A stretch of 58,476 bases of DNA, taken from an uncultured Prevotellaceae bacterium. GTDB lineage: Bacteria; Bacteroidota; Bacteroidia; Bacteroidales; Bacteroidaceae. Numbering within the stretch: position 1 is the first letter of the stretch; each line of letters begins with the position of its first letter. Position numbers and translations under genes: made by a program. The notes below the pieces were generated by a model that saw nothing but the letters and a program-made list of their open reading frames with translations, was not told where the DNA came from and did no database searches. The stretch covers positions 1-58,476 of the forward strand of contig UQST01000015.1 of NCBI GenBank assembly GCA_900543815.1, read 5' to 3'. This document shows, one piece after another, positions 53,380 through 58,476 of the stretch.

Positions 53380-54328
53380 AAACCTGCTTATCATTATCGG
53401 CATACTGCTGGCCATCATAGCCACGATGCTCACGGGAAACATCATTGTCATAGGCGACAAACTGGGCCGCCTGACCCATGTATATGTAGAGTATGCGTTC
53501 TACGGAGTCATTCTGACGGCTGGCGCAATCTACATCGTAAGGCCCATCATCAAGGTGCACCGGGCACCCGAGTTTCCCAAACTGTCGGCCGAAGGGCTTT
53601 CCACAGCACCCCAACTGCGCACCTTTGCACGACGGCTGGCCAACAACTGCGACTACATAGCCGACCGTCAGTTCAGGAGGAGCCACAGGAGCCTGTTGCT
53701 CAAGCAGATAAACTTCCACTCGGCAGATGCATGCGAACTGCGCGACATCATCGCACGGGAGATAGCGCTGCGCATGGAGGGCAACCGCGAAATGGGGGTG
53801 CTGGGGGTAGATAACCGCATCAGAGAGTGGGGAAAGACGGTGTTTATGGTCACCGCATTGTCCCAGAACAGCAAGTTTGACACAGTGGCAGTGCTGGTGA
53901 TGAACTACCGCCTCATAGCCGATGTGGTGCTGGCCAGCGGCTTCAGGCCCACCAAGCCGCAGATGTTCAAGCTCTACGTGAAGGTGCTCACCACGGCTCT
54001 GGTCACCTACTGCACCTCTCAGGTGTTCACTGACATGGACGGTATAGCGCCCTTTGACTTCGGTGACGGAGCGGCTCCAGACATCAGCGTGGATGATGCC
54101 GACGACCTGGATGTGGATGCCGACAGCGATGGAGGCATACTGCAAAACCTCATCGGCAACCTGCAGAAGATAAAGATTCCGGGCTTCATAGTGGGTTCGC
54201 TGGCCGACGGCAGCCTGAATGCTCTGCTCACCCTGCGCATCGGCTACGTGACCAAAGCCTATCTCACCGAGGGGCCAAGTGCTCTGAGCGGAAGCAAGAA
54301 CAAGACAACGCCGAAAGCCCCACGTTAG
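53372..54328 (+). CDS. Membrane protein, DUF697-like
   Basis: The 318-residue product starts at the ATG at 53372 (MNRNLLIIIGILLAIIATM), 8 bp inside the end of the GTPase gene. Two N-terminal membrane segments (about 4-22 and 36-55) are followed by a soluble part with RRSHRSLLLKQIN and a DUF697-like region (about 165-310) containing KFDTVAVLVMNYRLIADVV and IKIPGFIVGSLADGSL. A short acidic stretch (DDADDLDVDADSD) lies at about 246-258. It is the last gene of the cluster. A GTPase partner at the membrane is inferred. Confidence 0.78.
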   Translation: MNRNLLIIIGILLAIIATMLTGNIIVIGDKLGRLTHVYVEYAFYGVILTAGAIYIVRPIIKVHRAPEFPKLSAEGLSTAPQLRTFARRLANNCDYIADRQFRRSHRSLLLKQINFHSADACELRDIIAREIALRMEGNREMGVLGVDNRIREWGKTVFMVTALSQNSKFDTVAVLVMNYRLIADVVLASGFRPTKPQMFKLYVKVLTTALVTYCTSQVFTDMDGIAPFDFGDGAAPDISVDDADDLDVDADSDGGILQNLIGNLQKIKIPGFIVGSLADGSLNALLTLRIGYVTKAYLTEGPSALSGSKNKTTPKAPR

Positions 54329-54654
54329 TGTAAGTATATAATTCACCCTCTATGACAACGAGCGGCAGAACCGTCCGATGCCGATGAAAGCTGTATATAA
54401 TACACTCCATGAGGCGTTCCCGTTGCTTTGTTTTTGACAATCCATAGAGTTTGCGAAGTTCTAACAAGTCAAAACCAAAGCGTACAGTTACGCCTTATTA
54501 TGTATATGTCTACCCAACCTCCGCCCTTTGGGGCTTTCGGATGGATATACTTTGCAAAGGTAAGGTTTTTATACGATATTTGGCTAAATTTCAGCAAAAA
54601 AGTTTCTTTTTAAAAAAAGTAGCTGAAAAACGGCTGAAAGACCGATGGTAGATG

Positions 54655-54692
54655 GCTGGAAGATACACCCTTGCGGAATGGTATCTTCCAGC
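54655..54692. terminator. 12-bp hairpin between the cluster and the symporter
   Basis: GCTGGAAGATAC (54655-54666) and GTATCTTCCAGC (54681-54692) are perfect inverted copies with a 14-nt loop. It could end the minus-strand symporter transcript or the plus-strand cluster; neither side has a clear T run next to it. The rest of 54329-54797 is AT-rich with no gene. Confidence 0.45.
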
Positions 54693-54797
54693 AATTATGT
54701 TGTTAATAGTGTGAGCGTTATGGCGATGCTGGGAGATATGGCAGATTTTTTCACGTACAGAAACGTTAGATAGTAAGGTAAAGATTATGTCTCGATT

Positions 54798-56156
54798 TTA
54801 AAATTCGTTCATCTCGCGGTCGAGCCGGTCGCGCCACAGATACTTGCGCGTTTCGTGAACGATGACGCCGTTGAGGAAGATCAGCGAGAGCAGATTAGGG
54901 ATGGCCATGAGGGCATTCATGCAGTCGGCTATGTTCCACACGATAGAAAGGTTTGCCACACTGCCGGCAAATATCGCCAGGATGTAAAGCAGGCGGTAGA
55001 CGTGAGTCCAGCGCTTACCCTTCAGATACTCCATCGCACGCTCTCCGTAATAGCCCCATCCGAGGATGGTAGAGAAGGCGAAGGTGAGCAGTCCGAAGCT
55101 CAATATGAACGGACCGACGCACGGAATCTTCGAAAAGGCCATCTTCGTCAGCTCGGCGCCGTTAGAATAGTCGATGTCGGGATAGGCGATGATGCTGCTT
55201 ACGATGACAAGTCCGGTGAGCGCGCATATCACTACCGTATCCCAGAAGGTGCCAGTAGAGGAAACCAAAGCCTGGCGTACGGGGTTCTTCGTGCGTGCAG
55301 CAGCCGCAACGATAGGAGCCGAACCAAGTCCGGACTCGTTGCTGAAAAGACCGCGCGCAATGCCGTAGCGGGCAGCCATGATGACCGATCCGCCTGCCAA
55401 ACCGCCGCCTGCCGCTTCAGGCGAAAATGCCGAGTTCACTATCAGCTTGAGCGCCGGCACGACATAGACGACATTCATACATAATATATATATGCATCCC
55501 AACACATAAAGCAACGCCATGAACGGAACCAGCATGCTGCACACTTTGGAGATGCTGCGCACGCCACCAAGTATAACCGCAGCGGCAAGAAGCATCAGTA
55601 CGGCACCACTAACACTGGTGCTGATGCCGTACGAGGCGTGCATTATGGTAGAGATGGCGTTCGCCTGCACCGTACAGCCTATGCCGAACGCTGCAATGGC
55701 TGTGAACACGGCAAACAGAATGCCCATCTTGCGCCATCCCAGACCGCGTTCCAAGGTGTACATCGGACCTCCAAGCATATGTCCCTTTTCTGACTTCACA
55801 CGGTATTTTATGGCGAGCAGAGCCTCGGAATACTTCGTCGAGATGCCGAACACGCCTGTCAGCCAGCACCAGAACACCGCCCCCGGACCGCCTAACGCAA
55901 CGGCTGTGGCAACGCCTATAATATTGCCCGTACCGATAGTGGCGGCAAGAGCTGTGGCAAGTGCGCCGAACTGCGACACATCGCCTTTCTGCGACTTGTC
56001 GCGCTGTACGGAGAGACGTATGGCTGTGAAGAGCTTGCGTTGCGGGAAACGCAGGCGGACGGATAGAAAAACGTGGGTGCCAAGTAGCAGTACAATCATT
56101 GGCCAGCCCCAAAGATACGAGCTGAGCGTGGCGAAGAAATCGTTGACGTTATCCAT
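54798..56156 (-). CDS. Alanine/glycine:cation symporter (AGCS family)
   Basis: The 452-residue inner-membrane protein has about ten hydrophobic spans and the AGCS signatures GTGNIIGVATAVALGGPGAVFW (in part), NESGLGSAPIVAAAA, GTFWDTVVICALTGLV and the early SQFGALATALAATIGTGN. It takes up alanine or glycine with sodium or protons. The length is normal. The gene stands alone, divergent from the AAA+ ATPase gene. Confidence 0.94.
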   Translation of the reverse strand: MDNVNDFFATLSSYLWGWPMIVLLLGTHVFLSVRLRFPQRKLFTAIRLSVQRDKSQKGDVSQFGALATALAATIGTGNIIGVATAVALGGPGAVFWCWLTGVFGISTKYSEALLAIKYRVKSEKGHMLGGPMYTLERGLGWRKMGILFAVFTAIAAFGIGCTVQANAISTIMHASYGISTSVSGAVLMLLAAAVILGGVRSISKVCSMLVPFMALLYVLGCIYILCMNVVYVVPALKLIVNSAFSPEAAGGGLAGGSVIMAARYGIARGLFSNESGLGSAPIVAAAARTKNPVRQALVSSTGTFWDTVVICALTGLVIVSSIIAYPDIDYSNGAELTKMAFSKIPCVGPFILSFGLLTFAFSTILGWGYYGERAMEYLKGKRWTHVYRLLYILAIFAGSVANLSIVWNIADCMNALMAIPNLLSLIFLNGVIVHETRKYLWRDRLDREMNEF

Positions 56157-56243
56157 ATTTATGTGTTTTCAGTGTTATCCTACGACTGTCAATGAGTATC
56201 GGCTTTACAATAAAGCCATTACAAGATGCTTAATAAAACGATG

Positions 56244-56251
56244 CAAAGTTA
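56244..56251 (-). promoter_or_regulatory. -7 element of the AGCS gene
   Basis: The minus strand reads TAACTTTG, an exact TAnnTTTG box, 87 bp before the ATG at 56156. No -33 box has ideal spacing. Confidence 0.5.
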
Positions 56252-56271
56252 TAAAAAGTTACGCAAAAACA

Positions 56272-56303
56272 TTTGGTAGTTATATATATTTGCACTACAT
56301 TTG
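56272..56303 (+). promoter_or_regulatory. Promoter of the AAA+ ATPase gene
   Basis: TTTG at 56272-56275 and TACATTTG at 56296-56303 are separated by 20 bp, a full consensus match. A second -7-like TATATTTG (56285-56292) lacks a partner box. The leader is about 90 nt. Confidence 0.7.
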
Positions 56304-56402
56304 CAGCAGATAATCATAATTCTATCACAAAACAAATATTATTGTAGCAAAAAATGAACGAAATGACAAAGAATTTAGTTGCTTTTTTAACGTGATAGAA
56401 TT

Positions 56403-57557
56403 ATGACTAATATGCAGAACAACACTGACGAGAATTTTAACGAGGATTTCGAACGACTCCTGAAGCAGTTCGTGAGCGAAAAATACAAGGATGTCAAACT
56501 CGACGACATGCAGACTGAGGACGATGAGGATTCATTTCTGGAAGATGAAGATGAGGATGTAGATGAAGATGTAGATGAATACGAAGCCGAGGACGACACT
56601 CCGACAGAGAAGGCTGACGACATCTGCACCGACAGTCCGCTACCTGGCGACGTCATAGAGCAGAACCAGAACGTAAGAGTAAAGGTGGAGATACTGCGCC
56701 CCATAGACAATCCGCAGGAAGAGCTGCAGAAGCTGGTGGGCTGCGGCAACATCAAGAAGCGCATGGACGAACTGGTGGCGCTGACCGCCTACAACCGTAT
56801 GCTGCACGAACAGTTTCCCGAACTGAAGCAGCACCGGGTTTCGCTGCACAGCCTATTCCTCGGCAACCCCGGCACGGGCAAGACCACGGTCTGCAAGATA
56901 TTCGGGGCGCTGCTGCACGAGGCGGGAGCGCTCTCGAAAGGACAAGTCGTGATATGCGACCGCGGCACCTTCATCGGCACGCTTTGGGGCGACGAGGAAA
57001 GGGCTGTAAGGCAGGTGCTGCAGATGGCGCAGGGCGGCGTCCTGATGATTGACGAGGCATACCTTCTGAACGGAAAGAACGAGAACGACCCCGGAAAGAT
57101 TATCGTACAACTGCTCATGAATCTGCTCGCCGACGAGAGTCAGCGCGACATCGCCGTGGTGCTCTGCGGCTACAAGGAGCCGATGAACGAACTGCTCGAG
57201 ACTAACCCCGGACTGCTGTCGCGCTTCCCCAACCGCTTCGAGTTTGCCGACTTCAGCGTCGACGAACTGCTCGAGATAACCAGCCGTCGCATTGAGGAGT
57301 ACAGCTACCGCTTCACCGTAAAGGCATGGCAGAAATACACCGATATGATAGCGCTCGCCTTCAGCGCTCGCGACACCGAGACGTGGGGCAACGCACGCTT
57401 CATAGCCAACCAGCTGGAGCGCATCTACATTCAGCACGCCACACGATGCGTGAAGCAGCCGCCGAAGAATCACAACGACCTCCTTCTGATTACGCCGGAG
57501 GACATTGTGCCCATAGAGATGCCACGCAGAAAAAACAGAATAGGCTTCGGAGTGTGA
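56403..57557 (+). CDS. CbxX/SpoVK-type AAA+ ATPase with an acidic N-terminal tail
   Basis: The 384-residue product has an N-terminal region (about 37-75) dominated by Asp and Glu (EDEDEDVDEDVDEYEAEDD). The AAA+ core begins near 105, with Walker A GNPGTGKT (154-161), Walker B GGVLMIDEAYLL (211-222), sensor-like VVLCGYKEPM and an arginine finger region PGLLSRFPNRFEF. This is the CbxX/CfqX/SpoVK family, whose members include Rubisco activases and partners of ESX systems. No such partner is nearby. The stop codon lies in the loop of a terminator hairpin. Confidence 0.92.
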   Translation: MTNMQNNTDENFNEDFERLLKQFVSEKYKDVKLDDMQTEDDEDSFLEDEDEDVDEDVDEYEAEDDTPTEKADDICTDSPLPGDVIEQNQNVRVKVEILRPIDNPQEELQKLVGCGNIKKRMDELVALTAYNRMLHEQFPELKQHRVSLHSLFLGNPGTGKTTVCKIFGALLHEAGALSKGQVVICDRGTFIGTLWGDEERAVRQVLQMAQGGVLMIDEAYLLNGKNENDPGKIIVQLLMNLLADESQRDIAVVLCGYKEPMNELLETNPGLLSRFPNRFEFADFSVDELLEITSRRIEEYSYRFTVKAWQKYTDMIALAFSARDTETWGNARFIANQLERIYIQHATRCVKQPPKNHNDLLLITPEDIVPIEMPRRKNRIGFGV

Positions 57558-57590
57558 CTCCAAAGCCTATTCTGCAACGTTTTCTTTTTA
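57536..57590 (+). terminator. Terminator overlapping the end of the AAA+ gene
   Basis: An 18-bp stem (57536-57553 with 57557-57574, one mismatch) encloses a 3-nt loop, followed by a T-rich run to 57589. The TGA stop (57555-57557) is in the loop, so the last six codons form the left arm. Confidence 0.8.
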
Positions 57591-57637
57591 CTTACAAAAC
57601 TATATGCTTAATCCCCACAGGTTTATTGGGTGAGCCC
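57591..57637 (+). mobile_element. Solo insertion-sequence end
   Basis: This stretch encodes LTKLYA and TAA in the frame of the transposase tail and continues through GGTTTATTGGGTGAGCCC, matching 81-126. Upstream only a few codons (VFFL) resemble the transposase, and the expected Arg codon is missing. It is a remnant directly behind the AAA+ terminator. Confidence 0.55.
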
Positions 57638-57766
57638 GTTGAAGGACATACGATAATTATGTCGCATAGCCTCTGTAAGGATTGCATCTCCTAATCGTCT
57701 AGCCTTGAAAAATTCTCATCTTTATATATTCTAAATGTTAATTTCAAAAGATATGCAATATATTTC

Positions 57767-57797
57767 TTGGAATATCAAATAAAACATGCTAACTTTG
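57767..57797 (+). promoter_or_regulatory. Orphan consensus promoter
   Basis: TTG at 57767-57769 and TAACTTTG at 57790-57797 are 20 bp apart, a full match to the Bacteroidetes consensus, in a region without any downstream plus-strand gene. Confidence 0.65.
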
Positions 57798-57802
57798 CAT
57801 CG

Positions 57803-57869
57803 CTCATCTATAATTAGAAAGAGTTTCGAGACCCGATAGCCTTTGATGCTTCTCGGGTCTTGCGTTTTT
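57803..57869 (+). ncRNA. Candidate small RNA of about 67 nt
   Basis: The orphan promoter at 57767-57797 is followed after about 30 nt by a hairpin with stem AGACCCGA/TCGGGTCT (57829-57836, 57853-57860), an inner AGC/GCT pairing, and then GCGTTTTT. Promoter, short body and T-tailed terminator fit a small-RNA gene. No coding frame is present. It ends at the 3' end of the convergent gene at 57868. Confidence 0.5.
57829..57869 (+). terminator. Terminator of the candidate small RNA
   Basis: The 8-bp stem plus the inner 3-bp pairing is followed by TTGCGTTTTT in the plus direction. On the minus strand the following bases are less T-rich, so the plus direction fits better, though it may also serve the convergent gene. 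Confidence 0.6.
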
Positions 57870-58404
57870 ATAGTGGTGTAGCAATTCTTTTCTTCATTTT
57901 CTTTAAAAGTGCCTTTTCCCCATATTCTCTATTAAGATGATATGCTGTAAGAAGGTAGAAGGCATTCGTTCTTTGTTGCTCCAAAACTATGATATATTTT
58001 TCAACTTTATCGTAAATGTACGTCTTTTTGACTTTACGTTTTTTTGTATCTCTCTCTTCTACCGTAAACACATCTATGTTTGAAGGCGTTTTTTCCTTAA
58101 TATGATGGTTTATCCAATGCAATCTCTGAGATCGTGCGACCTCAAATACACGTTTGGGATATTTCGTACCATCTTCGCACTCCACCATAATTTCTTCACA
58201 AGTCAAATGCTTAAATAGTCTTCCCATATCAGCTTCTCCTTGTGCTTTTATCGGATAAATACGCCAAGAGCGGAACGTAAAATCGAAGTTGTCTTCAATG
58301 TCTCTTTTAAAGATTGCTAGTAAATCATGCTGTCGGTCTCTTTCACTAAGACCTACTATATCCAGTAACTCCGGGTATACTTTTAATATGTTGAATCCGC
58401 TCAT
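57868..58404 (-). CDS. Hypothetical protein, possibly a barnase/EndoU/RelE-like (PBECR-type) nuclease
   Basis: The 178-residue product starts MSGFNILKVYPELLDIVG. The second half is strongly basic and has FEVARSQRLHWINHHI, KVEKYIIVLEQQ and NAFYLLTAYHLNREYG. Central strands followed by FYLLTAYHL-like ends resemble the barnase-EndoU-ColicinE5/D-RelE-like nucleases found on phages and other mobile elements, with histidines that could be catalytic. This is a memory-based guess. The region is more AT-rich than most of the window. No antitoxin-like gene is visible inside the window. 58405-58476 is AT-rich with no gene. Confidence 0.6.
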   Translation of the reverse strand: MSGFNILKVYPELLDIVGLSERDRQHDLLAIFKRDIEDNFDFTFRSWRIYPIKAQGEADMGRLFKHLTCEEIMVECEDGTKYPKRVFEVARSQRLHWINHHIKEKTPSNIDVFTVEERDTKKRKVKKTYIYDKVEKYIIVLEQQRTNAFYLLTAYHLNREYGEKALLKKMKKRIATPL

Positions 58405-58476
58405 GCGCTATTTTAATGAGATAAAAAACAAATTAAACTTTTTTCTTGACAATGGTGTTGTCGTATTCAAGGAAAT

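Noticed and set aside
1..58476. tRNA, rRNA, tmRNA and SRP RNA genes
   Set aside because: No T-loop-like GTTCGANTC context with a matching acceptor stem and none of the conserved rRNA, tmRNA or SRP core strings were seen on either strand by eye.

Overview
The window comes from a member of the Bacteroidales, most probably a Prevotella-like genus. The evidence is the promoter style (a -7 box TAnnTTTG, sometimes with a -33 TTTG about 20 bp upstream), surface proteins with type IX-like C-terminal motifs, small MKKxYxxP peptides, the folP-cdaA pair, and a MacB/FtsX exporter driven by an NtrC-type regulator. No rRNA, tRNA or CRISPR array was seen.

Layout. 1-130 holds the decayed tail of a transposase gene and the probable end of its insertion sequence; a similar solo tail lies at 57591-57637. 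600-8310 carries secreted surface proteins, two of them followed by a short MKK peptide gene. 8682-10274 is an AAA-ATPase-like/PD-(D/E)XK protein. 10380-14765 (minus) is a housekeeping run folP, cdaA, pta, a four-helix-bundle gene and ackA. murF and rsmA are divergent from it. 17308-21254 is an outer-membrane barrel protein followed by a GH43-like lipid-anchorless exported enzyme; 21557-24968 holds NfeD, flotillin and a lipoprotein aldose epimerase. 25711-27150 is an exported metallophosphoesterase.

27752-38445 (minus) is one export operon (TolC-type channel, membrane fusion protein, three different MacB/FtsX permeases, one ATPase). It starts at a near-perfect sigma-54 promoter and is divergent from a sigma-54 activator and its histidine kinase, with dyad sites in the shared intergenic region.

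41500-54328 is the most interesting part: ten plus-strand genes packed as one probable operon. They encode an M48 metallopeptidase with a zinc ribbon, a large DUF4062-STAND NTPase with membrane and TPR regions, a membrane DUF697-like protein with a similar zinc ribbon, an ECF sigma factor, a protein joining an anti-sigma-like N-terminus, a papain-like (C39-like) domain and a RyR domain, a membrane-Rossmann-RyR protein, a small membrane protein, a stand-alone RyR protein, a dynamin-like GTPase and a second DUF697-like membrane protein. I infer a membrane-centred stress or defence system with its own sigma switch, using RyR domains as ligand sensors. All domain calls come from reading motifs; none was tested by a profile search.

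The right end has an AGCS alanine/glycine symporter divergent from a CbxX-type AAA+ ATPase with an acidic tail, then an AT-rich stretch with the solo insertion-sequence end, an orphan promoter-terminator pair that looks like a small RNA of about 67 nt, and an unrecognised, possibly nuclease-like gene. Several repeat families lie between genes, notably a 22-bp-unit array present at three separate places.
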